Shown: positions 1 to 8,793, counted from the first letter of the stretch. The stretch: 64,000 nucleotides of DNA from Azospira restricta (GCF_016858125.1 NZ_CP064781.1:3605501-3669500), one strand, 5' to 3'. A program made the numbers and translations. The notes: a model not told the origin generated them from the sequence alone.

Positions 1-1
1 G

Positions 2-1111
2 ATCGACGGCCACGACCTCGACTCGCTGATCCCGACGCTGCAGAACCTGCGCGACCTGAAGGGGCCGCAGTTCCTGCACGTGATCACCAAGAAGGGCCAG
101 GGCTACAAGCTGGCCGAGGCCGATCCGATCCTCTACCACGGCGTCGGCAAGTTCGCGCCCGACGTAGGCATCCAGCCGCCGGCGGCGGCGCCGAAGCTGA
201 CCTACACGCAGGTCTTCGGCGACTGGCTTTGCGACATGGCGGCGGCCGAGCCGCGGCTGGTCGGCATCACGCCGGCGATGCGCGAGGGCTCGGGCATGGT
301 CCGCTTCGCCGAGCAGTTCCCCGACCGCTACTACGACGTCGGCATCGCCGAGCAGCACGCCGTCACCTTCGCCGCCGGGCTGGCCTGCGAGGGCCTGAAG
401 CCGGTCGTCGCGATCTACTCGACCTTCCTGCAGCGCGCCTACGACCAGCTGGTACACGACGTCGCGCTGCAGAACCTGCCGGTGCTCTTCGCCATCGACC
501 GCGGCGGCCTGGTCGGCGCCGACGGCCCGACGCACCACGGCACCTTCGACCTCTCCTACCTGACCTGCATCCCGAACATGGTGGTGATGGCGCCGGCCGA
601 CGAGGCCGAATGCCGCCGCCTGCTGTCCACCGCGCTGGCGCTCGACGGCCCGAGCGCAGTGCGCTATCCGCGCGGCGCCGGCATGGGCACGGTGCCCGAC
701 ACCGACCTCGCACCGCTGCCTGTCGGCCGGGGGGAAATCCGCCGCCAGGGCCAGGGCGTCGCGCTGCTCGCCTTCGGCAGCATGCTGGCGCCGGCGCTCG
801 CCGCCGGCGAGGCGCTCGAGGCGACGGTGGCCAACATGCGCTTCGTCAAGCCGATCGACCGCGACCTCGTCGCGCGGCTGGCGCGGGAACATTCCCTGCT
901 CGTCAGCGTCGAAGAAAATGCCTTGATCGGTGGCGCCGGTTCGGAAATCGCGCGCGTCCTGGAGGAAGTCGGCAGTGGCACGCCGCTCCTGCGCCTCGGG
1001 CTCCCCGACCGCTTCATCGATCACGGCGACCATGCCCGCCTGCTGGCGGAACTCGGCCTCGACGGCGACGGCATCGTCCGCGCAGTGCGGGCAAGAACGC
1101 AGCAGCCCTGA
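2..1111 (+). CDS. dxs: 1-deoxy-D-xylulose-5-phosphate synthase, C-terminal part (cut by window start)
   Basis: This is the last 369 codons of a thiamine-diphosphate-dependent transketolase-like enzyme that condenses pyruvate and glyceraldehyde 3-phosphate, the first step of the MEP isoprenoid pathway. The reading frame is open from base 2, so the start lies outside the window. Visible family signatures are the end of the N-terminal domain (KGQGYKLAE), the pyrimidine-binding domain with [13 protein letters not shown] (the ThDP-activating Glu) and [12 protein letters not shown], the GADGPTHHG loop, and the C-terminal transketolase domain with FGSM and [10 protein letters not shown]. The reading frame ends in TGA 37 bases before folE2, which suggests co-transcription. 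No sign of decay. Family assignment is very secure. Confidence 0.97.
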   Translation: MDGHDLDSLIPTLQNLRDLKGPQFLHVITKKGQGYKLAEADPILYHGVGKFAPDVGIQPPAAAPKLTYTQVFGDWLCDMAAAEPRLVGITPAMREGSGMVRFAEQFPDRYYDVGIAEQHAVTFAAGLACEGLKPVVAIYSTFLQRAYDQLVHDVALQNLPVLFAIDRGGLVGADGPTHHGTFDLSYLTCIPNMVVMAPADEAECRRLLSTALALDGPSAVRYPRGAGMGTVPDTDLAPLPVGRGEIRRQGQGVALLAFGSMLAPALAAGEALEATVANMRFVKPIDRDLVARLAREHSLLVSVEENALIGGAGSEIARVLEEVGSGTPLLRLGLPDRFIDHGDHARLLAELGLDGDGIVRAVRARTQQP

Positions 1112-1148
1112 GGCCCCAACGACAAATCGCCCCGAGCAGAGAACCGCA

Positions 1149-1955
1149 ATGAACGCACCGCAAACCCCCGCCGCCATGGAAGATGTCCAGGGCTCGGCCG
1201 ACACCCGCCAGCTCGCCATCAACAAGGTCGGCATCAAGGCGATCCGCCATCCGGTCAAGGTCCAGGACCGTACCGGCGGCGTCCAGCACACGATCGCCGT
1301 GTTCAACATGTACGTCAGCCTGCCGCACAACTTCAAGGGCACGCACATGTCGCGCTTCGTCGAGATTCTCAACAGCCACGAGCGCGAGATCTCGGTCGAG
1401 AACTTCCCGGCAATGCTCGCCTCGATGGTCGAACGGCTGGAAGCCGAGAGCGGCCATATCGAGATGAACTTCCCGTATTTCGTGAACAAGACGGCACCGG
1501 TATCGGGCGTGCAGAGCCTGATGGACTACGACGTCACCTTCATCGGCGAGATCTGCAGCGGCGAGGTCGTCTCCATGGTCAAGGTGGTGGTGCCGGTGAC
1601 CAGCCTGTGCCCGTGCTCGAAGAAGATTTCCGAATACGGCGCGCACAACCAGCGCTCGCACGTCACCGTCACCGCCCGCCTCGACGAGCACATGTGGCTG
1701 GAGGAGATCATCGAGCTGGTCGAGGCCGAAGCTTCCTGCGAACTGTTCGGCCTGCTCAAGCGCCCGGACGAGAAGTTCGTCACCGAACGCGCCTACGACA
1801 ATCCGAAGTTCGTCGAGGACATGGTGCGCGACGTCGCCGCGCGGCTGAACGCGGAGAAGCGCATCTCGGCCTACGTGATCGAGTCGGAAAACTTCGAATC
1901 GATCCACAACCACTCGGCCTACGCGCTGATCGAGCGCGACAAGACGCAGGGCTGA
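1149..1955 (+). CDS. folE2: GTP cyclohydrolase FolE2 (type IB)
   Basis: A 268-residue GTP cyclohydrolase IB, which converts GTP to 7,8-dihydroneopterin triphosphate for folate and queuosine synthesis and is unrelated in sequence to FolE. The catalytic region [21 protein letters not shown] is visible, with C154 and H166 in the metal-binding positions known for the family. An in-frame ORF extends further upstream into dxs, but the ATG at 1149 gives the normal family length and is the only sensible start. It follows dxs by 37 bases. In other bacteria FolE2 often backs up zinc-dependent FolE under Zur control; I see no Zur box here, so whether this is the housekeeping enzyme cannot be told from the window. 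Confidence 0.95.
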   Translation: MNAPQTPAAMEDVQGSADTRQLAINKVGIKAIRHPVKVQDRTGGVQHTIAVFNMYVSLPHNFKGTHMSRFVEILNSHEREISVENFPAMLASMVERLEAESGHIEMNFPYFVNKTAPVSGVQSLMDYDVTFIGEICSGEVVSMVKVVVPVTSLCPCSKKISEYGAHNQRSHVTVTARLDEHMWLEEIIELVEAEASCELFGLLKRPDEKFVTERAYDNPKFVEDMVRDVAARLNAEKRISAYVIESENFESIHNHSAYALIERDKTQG

Positions 1956-2006
1956 TCCCGCGATCCCGCGCCCCTCCCCACCCTTGCCGGACCCGGCAAG
2001 GGCAAC

Positions 2007-2033
2007 AAAAAAGGCGCCTCGCGGCGCCTTTTT
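2007..2033. terminator. Bidirectional terminator between folE2 and rplS
   Basis: A perfect GGCGCC/GGCGCC stem with a TCGC loop is flanked by six A on the left and five T on the right, so it can stop transcription of folE2 (+) and of the rpsP-rplS operon (-). Confidence 0.85.
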
Positions 2034-2050
2034 CGCTGGTGACGGGAGGC

Positions 2051-2431
2051 TTACGCCTGCGCGTCGCCCTTGTTGCGGCTGACCAGCTTCTCCTTGATGC
2101 GCGCCGACTTGCCGGAACGCTCGCGGAGGTAGTACAGCTTGGCGCGACGCACGTCGCCGCGGCGCTTGACCTCGATCGAGGCGACCAGCGGCGAGTAGGT
2201 CTGGAAGGTACGCTCGACGCCTTCACCGGACGAGATCTTGCGCACGGTGAAGCCGGAGTTCAGGCCACGGTTGCGCTTGGCGATGACGACGCCTTCGTAG
2301 GCCTGCAGACGCTCGCGGTTGCCTTCCTTGACCTTGACCTGGACGACGACGGTGTCGCCCGGGGCGAAATCGGGAACGTTCTTGCCGAGGCGGGCGATTT
2401 CTTCCTGCTCGAGTTGCTGAATCAGATTCAT
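2051..2431 (-). CDS. rplS: 50S ribosomal protein L19
   Basis: A 126-residue L19 protein of the large ribosomal subunit, at the interface with the 30S subunit. The N-terminus [28 protein letters not shown] and the RVQAYEG-like stretch ([27 protein letters not shown]) are diagnostic. It is the last gene of the rpsP-rimM-trmD-rplS operon; the start codon lies one base beyond the trmD stop, and its Shine-Dalgarno AGGAG is inside the end of trmD, so translation is probably coupled. Confidence 0.98.
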   Translation of the reverse strand: MNLIQQLEQEEIARLGKNVPDFAPGDTVVVQVKVKEGNRERLQAYEGVVIAKRNRGLNSGFTVRKISSGEGVERTFQTYSPLVASIEVKRRGDVRRAKLYYLRERSGKSARIKEKLVSRNKGDAQA

Positions 2432-2432
2432 T

Positions 2433-3221
2433 TTAAGCTCCTAAGTTTTCCTGACCGCATTGCTCCAGTTCGGCTTTGTATTCCGCCAGGAGTTGCGTTT
2501 CCTCTTTCGACAGCTGGCGTCCGGCCAACAACTCCGGCCGCCGCTGCCAGGTCCGCCCCAGCGACTGTTTCAGCCGCCAGCGACGAATCTTCTCGTGGTG
2601 ACCGGACAACAGCACTTCCGGCACCCGCAAGCCCTCGTATTCCTCGGGCCGCGTATAGTGCGGGCAATCCAGCAGGCCCGACACGAACGAATCCTCTACC
2701 GCCGACTGCGCATCGTTGAGCACACCCGGCAACTGCCTGACGACGGCGTCGATCAGCGCCATCGCCGGAATCTCGCCTCCGGAGAGCACGAAATCCCCGA
2801 TCGAGATTTCCTCGTCGACGCAACGCTCGATCAGTCGCTCGTCGATTCCTTCGTAGCGCCCACAGAGGAGGATCAATCCTTCCTCGGCCTGCGCCAGCCG
2901 CATCACGCGCTCGTGCGTCAGCGGCTTGCCCTGCGGCGACAGGTAGACGACGCGGCTCACCGCCACGCCGCGCTCGCGCTGCCGCGCCTTCGCCGCAGCG
3001 ATCGCCTTCGCCAGCGGCTCGGGCAGCATCACCATGCCGGGGCCGCCGCCGTAGGGCCGGTCGTCCACCGTCCGGTAGTTGTTCTCGACGAAGTCGCGCG
3101 GGTTCACGAACCCGACCGACCAGACGCCGTCCTCCAGCGCCCGCCGCGTCACTCCGCAGTCGGTCACGGCGGCGAACATCTCGGGAAAGATGGTCACCGC
3201 ATCGACGACGAAGGGCTTCAC
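2433..3221 (-). CDS. trmD: tRNA (guanine-N1)-methyltransferase TrmD
   Basis: A 262-residue SPOUT-class enzyme that methylates G37 of tRNAs using SAM, preventing frameshifts. The deep-knot SAM site [17 protein letters not shown] and [12 protein letters not shown] are present, as is the N-terminal [10 protein letters not shown]. The open frame extends upstream into rimM, but the start that matches the family is the GTG at 3221-3219 (V-K-P-F-V-V-D), which overlaps the rimM stop as GTGA, a typical coupled junction. The C-terminus ends LGA one base before rplS. Confidence 0.96.
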   Translation of the reverse strand: MKPFVVDAVTIFPEMFAAVTDCGVTRRALEDGVWSVGFVNPRDFVENNYRTVDDRPYGGGPGMVMLPEPLAKAIAAAKARQRERGVAVSRVVYLSPQGKPLTHERVMRLAQAEEGLILLCGRYEGIDERLIERCVDEEISIGDFVLSGGEIPAMALIDAVVRQLPGVLNDAQSAVEDSFVSGLLDCPHYTRPEEYEGLRVPEVLLSGHHEKIRRWRLKQSLGRTWQRRPELLAGRQLSKEETQLLAEYKAELEQCGQENLGA

Positions 3222-3748
3222 CAGTCGGCTTCCCAGTCGACGCGGATGCGCTTCTGCGCCAGATCCACGTCGAGCACCACGGTACCGACGAAGGGCAGCA
3301 GCAGTTCCCTGCCGTCGCCCGCGCGGACGCACAACACATCGTTGGCGCCGGTCTCGATCAGGCTGTCCACCTCGCCGAGCCGCTCGCCGCGGACGTTCAC
3401 CACTTCCAGGCCGATCAGGTCGTCCCAGTAATACTCGTCTTTCCCGGCCGGCGGCAGCGCTTCGCGCGGCACACCGACCAGCGTTCCCTTCAGCGCCTCG
3501 GCGGCGTCGCGGTCGGCGACACCGGCCAGCTGCGCCACCAGCGCGCCGAGATGCACCCGGCTGCGCAGCACCGCCGTCTCACGCCAGTCCGCCGACGGGG
3601 CATTCTCCTGCCCCAACCACCACGCCGGAAGCTTGCTCCAGGCGTGCGGGTCGTCGGCGAAGGGATGCACCCTCACCCACCCCTGCACTCCATAGGCCCC
3701 GACGATCTTGCCGAGGACGACGAAAGGCCGGGCGGACGAGGCAGCCAG
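3218..3748 (-). CDS. rimM: Ribosome maturation factor RimM, probable CTG start
   Basis: A roughly 176-residue 16S rRNA-processing factor that binds S19 in the 30S head during assembly. The conserved N-terminal RimM barrel ([21 protein letters not shown]) and C-terminal PRC-barrel ([37 protein letters not shown]) are intact. There is no ATG, GTG or TTG that keeps the N-terminal barrel: the first GTG (3688-3686) would remove the [11 protein letters not shown] strand. The only codons between the preceding in-frame TAG (3754-3752) and the conserved part that could initiate are ATT (3751) and CTG (3748). CTG has a GGGG Shine-Dalgarno-like run six bases upstream, so I chose it. The gap from rpsP is about 12 bases. 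Confidence 0.9.
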   Translation of the reverse strand: MAASSARPFVVLGKIVGAYGVQGWVRVHPFADDPHAWSKLPAWWLGQENAPSADWRETAVLRSRVHLGALVAQLAGVADRDAAEALKGTLVGVPREALPPAGKDEYYWDDLIGLEVVNVRGERLGEVDSLIETGANDVLCVRAGDGRELLLPFVGTVVLDVDLAQKRIRVDWEADW

Positions 3749-3760
3749 AATCTACCCCGG

Positions 3761-4012
3761 TTAGGCGGCGGCCTTGGCCGACTGCTTGACCAGGCGGGCA
3801 ACGGTCGGCGACAGCTGGGCGCCGTTCTGCTGCCAGTAGGTCAGGCGATCGGTCGCGATGCGCAGCGACTGTTCGGCGCCGGACGCCACCGGGTTGTAGA
3901 AGCCGATGCGCTCGATGAAGCGGCCGTCGCGACGGTTGCGCGAGTCGGCAGCGACGATGTTGTAGAAGGGGCGCTTCTTGGCGCCACCACGGGCAAGGCG
4001 AATCACAACCAT
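3761..4012 (-). CDS. rpsP: 30S ribosomal protein S16
   Basis: An 83-residue S16 protein, first gene of the rpsP-rimM-trmD-rplS operon. [41 protein letters not shown] is an unmistakable S16 N-terminus. A longer in-frame ORF starts at 4063, but the ATG at 4012 is the family start and is preceded by a purine-rich GAAGAGAA. A good sigma-70 promoter lies just upstream. Confidence 0.98.
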   Translation of the reverse strand: MVVIRLARGGAKKRPFYNIVAADSRNRRDGRFIERIGFYNPVASGAEQSLRIATDRLTYWQQNGAQLSPTVARLVKQSAKAAA

Positions 4013-4045
4013 TGTGTTCTCTTCCGGATTCAGAAAAAGGGGGAG

Positions 4046-4073
4046 ATTATAGCAAGAAAGCAAGACAAAACAA
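4046..4073 (-). promoter_or_regulatory. rpsP operon promoter
   Basis: On the minus strand TTGTTT (4073-4068), a 16-bp spacer and a perfect TATAAT (4051-4046) predict a start near 4039 and a leader of about 27 bases before rpsP. Confidence 0.75.
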
Positions 4074-4167
4074 TCCCCTAGTCAGCCCCGCAAAATCCCG
4101 CCGCCGCCGGCCGGAAAAAATCCCGGCGCCGACTGCGTTTCCGGGCGGCGAAGCGCCCAAGCTCTCC

Positions 4168-4173
4168 TATAAT
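4168..4173 (+). promoter_or_regulatory. -10 element for the PilZ-like gene
   Basis: A perfect TATAAT lies 27 bases before the ATG at 4201; no good -35 hexamer is visible at 16-18 bp spacing. The 188-bp gap 4013-4200 holds this and the divergent rpsP promoter and nothing else that I can recognise. Confidence 0.5.
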
Positions 4174-4200
4174 CACAGCGCCTTCCGACAACAGCACAAA

Positions 4201-5703
4201 ATGAACGATTTTCGCATCGACGACGGCGACGCCCTCAGCCTGATCGACCTGCGCGCGATCCTCGACTGGCTGGCGACGCCGCCGGCGGACCAGGCCGAGG
4301 ACGAACTGGCGCCCCTGCACACGCACCTGACCGCCCTGCGCGACACGCGCACGGCGGCGCATCAGCGACACCAGGTGCTCGACCTGCTCTACGACCGTGC
4401 CCACCGCACTGTCGGGCGGCTGCTGCCGGATCTGGTCGGCGTCGCGCTGCCGCTGTCGCGACGGGTGCGGCACACCGTGCGCGGACTGCAGGGGGTGCTG
4501 CTGAAGGTGGCCGAAGACTATCTGGCAACGCTCGACGAGCTCGACGAACGCCTCGTCAAGGGCTTGCGGCGACCGCCGGAACTGACGCTGTGGCGCGCCA
4601 TCGATGCGCTGGCGACGCACCAGCTGATCAGCAACTACGCCGCTTCGCCTTACGGCGCCGACGTCTGGAAGCTGGCCAACCGGGCTTATCGCATCGCCGT
4701 CGAGGCGCAGTGCACGGACACCCACATCCGCGATGTCGAGGACACCATCGGTGACGCCTATCTGCGCGCCTGCCTGCTCGCCTGCGCGCAGCCGGCATCG
4801 TTCACCTCGCGCGAGATCGGTCTCGTCGTCGACTACATCCGGCGCTTCGCCAGCCGCGCGACGCCACTGCCGCAGCCGCAGGCAGCCGGCGCGGAAGGCG
4901 TCTTCTGGATCGATCTCGGCCGCGATGCGCCGCCGACCGCCGCCGGCAGGCGGCCGCCGCCGGACGACGCCTGGTGCTTCGCCTGCGAGCAACTGGCGCA
5001 ACTCGCCGAAGAACAGGCCGAGGCGCTGGACGCCGGCGCGCGCGTTGCCGATCTCGACCTGCCGGCGGAGGCCGCCACCCCGGCCGGCCGCGGCGTCCTC
5101 CGCCGCCTCGCGCATCACTGGGGACACCCGGGCAAACGCCGCTTCCCGCGGCGGCGCCAGAACTACCGCGCCATGCTCTGCGTCGGCCTGCCCGCGCTGT
5201 GGCAACTATTCCGCGAACAGCAGGCGCCGGCCGGCGAGCCCACCCGCTGGATGGTCACCAACGAAAGCCCGGACGGCTACGCGGTCATGCACGTTTCCGG
5301 CAAGACCAGCCGCCTCGCCGCCGGCGACGTGGTCGCCCTGCGCACCGAGAACATCGACGACTGGCAGGTCTGCCTCGTGCGCTGGGCGCTCTCCGAAAAT
5401 CCGGAACATCTCGAGCTCGGGCTGCAGATTCTCGCCACGCGCGCGACCCCCGCCCTGCTCGCCAACCCGGCGCGCGGCGTCGAGGCGGGGCAGCAGCCGG
5501 TACTGCTGCTGCCCGCGCTGCCGCCGCTGCGCCCGAGCGAGACGATGATCGCACCGGTCGGCGCGACGCTGCCGCCGCCGCAGCGGATGCTGCTGGTGAT
5601 CGAGCGCGACAACCTCGAGATCCGTCAGGTGCAGGCGCCGCGGATGGAAGAGCGGACCGCCAGCGTCGAGGTCGTGGCGATCGAGGCCGACACCGCTCCC
5701 TGA
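4201..5703 (+). CDS. Conserved protein with C-terminal PilZ (c-di-GMP-binding) signature
   Basis: A 500-residue soluble protein that I do not recognise by name. The N-terminal two thirds is largely helical with many Leu/Arg heptad-like stretches, and residues 240-300 are Ala/Pro-rich. The C-terminal part carries both halves of the PilZ signature: R319-x3-R323 (within RRRQNYR) and N354-x-S356-x2-G359 (NESPDG), 31 residues apart, close to the spacing in YcgR-type proteins, followed by predicted strands (YAVMHVS, LAAGDVVAL, WQVCLVRWA). PilZ domains bind cyclic di-GMP; this predicts a c-di-GMP effector, which is an inference. The ATG at 4201 is preferred over in-frame codons further upstream because the TATAAT at 4168-4173 lies between. 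It is flanked by rpsP and a YihY-family gene, neither functionally linked. Confidence 0.72.
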   Translation: MNDFRIDDGDALSLIDLRAILDWLATPPADQAEDELAPLHTHLTALRDTRTAAHQRHQVLDLLYDRAHRTVGRLLPDLVGVALPLSRRVRHTVRGLQGVLLKVAEDYLATLDELDERLVKGLRRPPELTLWRAIDALATHQLISNYAASPYGADVWKLANRAYRIAVEAQCTDTHIRDVEDTIGDAYLRACLLACAQPASFTSREIGLVVDYIRRFASRATPLPQPQAAGAEGVFWIDLGRDAPPTAAGRRPPPDDAWCFACEQLAQLAEEQAEALDAGARVADLDLPAEAATPAGRGVLRRLAHHWGHPGKRRFPRRRQNYRAMLCVGLPALWQLFREQQAPAGEPTRWMVTNESPDGYAVMHVSGKTSRLAAGDVVALRTENIDDWQVCLVRWALSENPEHLELGLQILATRATPALLANPARGVEAGQQPVLLLPALPPLRPSETMIAPVGATLPPPQRMLLVIERDNLEIRQVQAPRMEERTASVEVVAIEADTAP

Positions 5704-5709
5704 TCCCGT

Positions 5710-6561
5710 TCAGCGCACACGGCGGCGGCGATGCCGCGGCGGCGACGGCGCGAACTCGGGCAGGGTCGCGGCAACCAGCCCGCCGACGAGCACCACCGCC
5801 CAGGACAGGTACACCCAGAGCAGGAAGATCGGAACCGCGGCGAAGGCGCCGTAGATCGCCTTGTACGACGGGAAATAGCCGAGATAGAGCTCGAAGGCCT
5901 TCTGCAGCAGCAGGAAGCCGAGCGCGGCGAAGCCGCCGGCGGTGAAGGCATGCCGCCAGCGCACCGGCGCGTTCGGCACCGCGTGGTAGAGAAAGGCGAA
6001 GAAGAGGATCAGCACCGCCAGCGACAGCAGCTTGAACAACGGCGCCCGCATCCAGCGCAACTCGCCGAGCAGGCCGAACGAGGCGGTCAGCGCCGACGAC
6101 GTCGCCGCCAGCAGGGCGCCGATGAACACCGGCCAGACAACGACGACAATGGCATAGAGCGCGAGACGATGCCACAGCGGCCGCGGCGCCCGCACCCGCC
6201 AGACGTGGTTGAAGGCGCGCTCGACGGTATTCATCAGCAGGAAGGCGGTGACGACGAGAACGGCGACGCCGAAGGCGCTGACCTCGGCGGCGCGCTTCGA
6301 GAACTGCAGCAGCTTGCCCGAAATCAGCCCGGCAGATCCGGCCGGCAGCAGGTGCGCGACCAGCAGCTTGTCGACATGGTCGACGAAGCTGGCGAAGGCC
6401 GGCACCGCCGAGACCATCGCCAGGATCAGCGCCGCCAGCGGCACCAGCGAGATCAGCGTGGTGAACGCCAGGCTGGCGCTGATCTGGTCGAAGTCCTCCT
6501 CGCCGAAGCGGCGGCAGATGCGGACCAGGAAGGGAAACAGGAACGATCGGGAAGCAGCCAT
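5710..6561 (-). CDS. YihY/BrkB family inner-membrane protein
   Basis: A 283-residue integral membrane protein of the YihY family (historically mislabelled ribonuclease BN; includes BrkB). The N-terminal FGEEDFDQISASLAFTTLISLVPLAALILAMV is the family hallmark and the six hydrophobic segments are evident, for example VSAFGVAVLVVTAFLLMNTV, FLYHAVPN and AAVPIFLLWVYLSWAVVLVGGL. It ends in an Arg-rich cytoplasmic tail. Molecular function of the family is not established. It is convergent with the PilZ-like gene, six bases from its stop, and divergent from the DUF2069 region. Confidence 0.88.
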   Translation of the reverse strand: MAASRSFLFPFLVRICRRFGEEDFDQISASLAFTTLISLVPLAALILAMVSAVPAFASFVDHVDKLLVAHLLPAGSAGLISGKLLQFSKRAAEVSAFGVAVLVVTAFLLMNTVERAFNHVWRVRAPRPLWHRLALYAIVVVVWPVFIGALLAATSSALTASFGLLGELRWMRAPLFKLLSLAVLILFFAFLYHAVPNAPVRWRHAFTAGGFAALGFLLLQKAFELYLGYFPSYKAIYGAFAAVPIFLLWVYLSWAVVLVGGLVAATLPEFAPSPPRHRRRRVR

Positions 6562-6569
6562 AGGGTCGC

Positions 6570-6575
6570 TATAAT
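6570..6575 (+). promoter_or_regulatory. Perfect -10 element six bases before an ATG
   Basis: TATAAT at 6570-6575 is followed by exactly six bases and an ATG at 6582, predicting a leaderless transcript that runs into the DUF2069 gene. The -35 region is poor (TCGGGA at 17-bp spacing). Confidence 0.45.
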
Positions 6576-6581
6576 AGCCGG

Positions 6582-6662
6582 ATGTCGACGCCAGCCGACT
6601 GCCCCCGGCGCCACGCCGGCCTCGAACCGCCCGCCACCGTTTTCCTGATCGAACCCCGATGA
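6582..6662 (+). CDS. Possible leaderless 26-residue small ORF before the DUF2069 gene
   Basis: A 26-codon frame begins at an ATG six bases after a perfect TATAAT and ends in TGA overlapping the ATG of the DUF2069 gene (ATGA). The peptide starts MSTPADCPRRHAGLEPP, has no hydrophobic segment and resembles nothing I know. Position and coupling suggest it could be translated and feed ribosomes to the downstream gene. It may equally be an untranslated leader, since any random GC-rich stretch of 80 bases can stay open. Confidence 0.3.
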   Translation: MSTPADCPRRHAGLEPPATVFLIEPR

Positions 6663-6997
6663 GTCGTACCGCCTATCTCGCCGCCTGCATCAGCCTGGTC
6701 GCACTGATCTTCCTCGGCCTCGCCTGGGAATTGCGCCTCGCCCCGCTCCACCCCGGCGGCTCGGCGCTGGTCTTCAAGGTGCTGCCGCTGCTACTGCCGC
6801 TGTTCGGCATCCTGCACGGCAAGCGCTATACGTACAAATGGTCGTCGCTGCTGATCCTGTTCTACTTCGCCGAAGGCGTCGTGCGCACCACCACCGAGGC
6901 GCCGCCGGCGCGCTGGCTGGCGCTCGCCGAGATCGCGCTGGCCGCGATCTTCTTCGCCGCGGCAGTGAGCTACGTGCGGCAGACGCGCCGCCAATGA
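6659..6997 (+). CDS. DUF2069 family small membrane protein
   Basis: A 112-residue protein of the DUF2069 family with four hydrophobic segments (YLAACISLVALIFLGLAW, LVFKVLPLLLPLFGILHG, SSLLILFYFAEGVV, ALAEIALAAIFFAAAVSYV) and short loops. HGKRYTYKWSSLLILFYFAEGVVR is a conserved stretch of the family. Function is unknown. The ATG at 6659 overlaps the stop of a possible small ORF. It is convergent with leuA, from which it is separated by a bidirectional terminator. Confidence 0.85.
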   Translation: MSRTAYLAACISLVALIFLGLAWELRLAPLHPGGSALVFKVLPLLLPLFGILHGKRYTYKWSSLLILFYFAEGVVRTTTEAPPARWLALAEIALAAIFFAAAVSYVRQTRRQ

Positions 6998-7022
6998 AAA
7001 ACGCCGGGCATGCCCGGCGTTT
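6997..7022. terminator. Bidirectional terminator between the DUF2069 gene and leuA
   Basis: A perfect inverted repeat (7001-7020, arms ACGCCGGGCA and TGCCCGGCGT) is flanked by AAAA and TTT. It can terminate transcription from both sides. Confidence 0.75.
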
Positions 7023-7046
7023 CCCGTCGGCCGCGCGCAGCGCGCC

Positions 7047-8588
7047 TCAGACGTCGCCCTGCGGGTTCAGTTTCTCGCCCGACGAATACAGCTTGTTCAG
7101 TGCATTCAGGTAGGCCTTGGCGGACGCGATGACGATGTCGGTGTCGGCGCCGTTGCCGTTCACGATACGGCCGCCGCGCGACAGGCGCACGGTCACCTCG
7201 CCCTGGGCATCGGTGCCGGTGGTGATCGCGTTGACCGAGTAGAGCAGCAGTTCGCTGCCGCTCGCCGCGACCGACTCGATCGCCTGGAAGGTGGCGTCCA
7301 CCGGCCCGCTGCCGCGCGCGCTGGCCTTCCGCTCGGCGCCGCCGACGGTCAGCGTCACCGCCGCCTGCGGCGTCTCGCCGGTCTCCGAGCAGACGCGCGA
7401 ATAGACCAGCTTGTAGTGCTCGTCCTCGGGCGTCACCGTCTCGTCGGAAACGAGCGCCTGCAGGTCCTCGTCGAAGATCTCGTGCTTCTTGTCGGCGAGT
7501 TCCTTGAAGCGGGCGAAGGCGGCATTCAGCGCCTCGTCGCCGGCGAGCTCGATGCCGAGCTCGGCCAACCGGGTCTTGAACGCGTTGCGCCCGGAATGCT
7601 TGCCGAGCACCAGCTTGTTCTGCGTCCAGCCGACATCCTCGGCGCGCATGATCTCGTAGGTCTCGCGGTGCTTCAGCACGCCGTCCTGGTGAATGCCCGA
7701 CTCGTGCGCGAAGGCGTTGGCGCCGACCACCGCCTTGTTCGGCTGCACCGGGTAGCCGGTGATCTGCGAAACGAGCTTCGAGGCCGGGACGATCTGCGTC
7801 GTGTCGATGCCGGTCTCGACCGGGAAGATGTCGGCGCGCGTCTTCACCGCCATCACCACCTCCTCGAGCGAGGCATTGCCGGCCCGCTCGCCGAGGCCGT
7901 TGATCGTGCACTCGACCTGGCGCGCGCCGACCAGCACCGCGGCCAGCGAGTTGGCGACCGCGAGGCCGAGGTCGTTGTGGCAATGCACCGACCACACCAC
8001 CTTGTCGGCGCCCGGCACGCGCGCAACCAGCTGCCGGATCGTCTCGGCGAACTGGCCGGGCAGGTTGTAGCCGACGGTGTCCGGCACGTTGATCGTGGTC
8101 GCGCCGGCCTTGATCACCGCCTCGAAGATGCGGCACAGGAAATCGAGTTCGGAACGGCCGGCGTCCTCGGCCGAGAATTCGACGTCGTCGGTATATTCGC
8201 GCGCCCAGCCGATCGCCTTCACCGCCTGCTCGACGACCTGGTCCGGCGTCATGCGCAGCTTCTTCTCCATGTGGATCGGGCTGGTGGCGATGAAGGTGTG
8301 GATGCGGCCCTTGGCTGCCGGCCTGATCGCCTCGCCGGCGCGGCGGATGTCGTTCTCGTTGGCGCGCGCCAGCGAGCAGACGGTGGATTCCTTGATCGTC
8401 TCGGCGATCGCGTGGATCGCGTCGAAGTCGCCGGGCGACGCGGCGGCGAAGCCGGCCTCGATCACGTCGACCTTCATCCGCTCCAGCTGGCGGGCGACGC
8501 GGATCTTCTCTTCCTTGGTCATCGACGCGCCCGGGCTCTGCTCGCCGTCGCGCAAGGTGGTGTCGAAAATTACCAGACGTTCTTTCAT
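7047..8588 (-). CDS. leuA: 2-isopropylmalate synthase
   Basis: A 513-residue enzyme that condenses acetyl-CoA with 2-ketoisovalerate, the committed step of leucine synthesis. The N-terminal TIM barrel has [16 protein letters not shown] (catalytic Arg and metal Asp) and the metal-binding [16 protein letters not shown]. The C-terminal regulatory domain that binds leucine is present ([29 protein letters not shown]). Length fits the short bacterial LeuA class. It is preceded by a Leu-rich short ORF and a strong promoter at 8759-8788, so leucine-dependent control by leader translation is likely. Confidence 0.97.
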   Translation of the reverse strand: MKERLVIFDTTLRDGEQSPGASMTKEEKIRVARQLERMKVDVIEAGFAAASPGDFDAIHAIAETIKESTVCSLARANENDIRRAGEAIRPAAKGRIHTFIATSPIHMEKKLRMTPDQVVEQAVKAIGWAREYTDDVEFSAEDAGRSELDFLCRIFEAVIKAGATTINVPDTVGYNLPGQFAETIRQLVARVPGADKVVWSVHCHNDLGLAVANSLAAVLVGARQVECTINGLGERAGNASLEEVVMAVKTRADIFPVETGIDTTQIVPASKLVSQITGYPVQPNKAVVGANAFAHESGIHQDGVLKHRETYEIMRAEDVGWTQNKLVLGKHSGRNAFKTRLAELGIELAGDEALNAAFARFKELADKKHEIFDEDLQALVSDETVTPEDEHYKLVYSRVCSETGETPQAAVTLTVGGAERKASARGSGPVDATFQAIESVAASGSELLLYSVNAITTGTDAQGEVTVRLSRGGRIVNGNGADTDIVIASAKAYLNALNKLYSSGEKLNPQGDV

Positions 8589-8671
8589 GACTGACTCCAG
8601 CTATGGATATCCATCAGCGGCGCCGCTTCCGCGGGGCCGACCAGAAACTGCGCAAATTGGGGGGGAAGGAT

Positions 8672-8752
8672 TTAGCGCGCGAGGCGCAGCAGCGGCCGCG
8701 CGAGCAGCAGGACGCGCAGGGAGAGGAAGCCGGAGAGCACGAATTTGGGCAT
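8672..8752 (-). CDS. leuL: Probable leucine leader peptide of leuA
   Basis: A 26-codon frame between pssA and leuA encodes a peptide with nine leucines and two valines, including the stretch LRVLLLARPLLRLAR at its end. This composition is what attenuation leaders of leucine operons show. The ATG lies exactly six bases after the -10 hexamer of the leuA promoter, so the predicted transcript starts at the A of the ATG and the leader would be leaderless. Between its stop and leuA (8589-8671) I find palindromes (AGCGGCGCCGCT, ATGGATATCCAT) but no stem followed by a T-run, so the control may be Rho-dependent or translational rather than a classical attenuator. Too short to be found by most gene finders. 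Confidence 0.68.
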   Translation of the reverse strand: MPKFVLSGFLSLRVLLLARPLLRLAR

Positions 8753-8758
8753 GCGCCG

Positions 8759-8788
8759 ACTATAAACACTGCCCGACGCCGCTGTCAA
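8759..8788 (-). promoter_or_regulatory. leuL-leuA promoter
   Basis: Perfect TTGACA (8788-8783), 18-bp spacer and TATAGT (8764-8759) on the minus strand, starting six bases past the pssA stop codon. The predicted start is 8752, the first base of the leader ATG. Confidence 0.85.
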
Positions 8789-8793
8789 TGCAC

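Noticed and set aside
80-148. ATG at 80 as the start of dxs
   Set aside because: The frame is open to the window edge and upstream codons read as conserved DXS sequence, so the gene is simply truncated.
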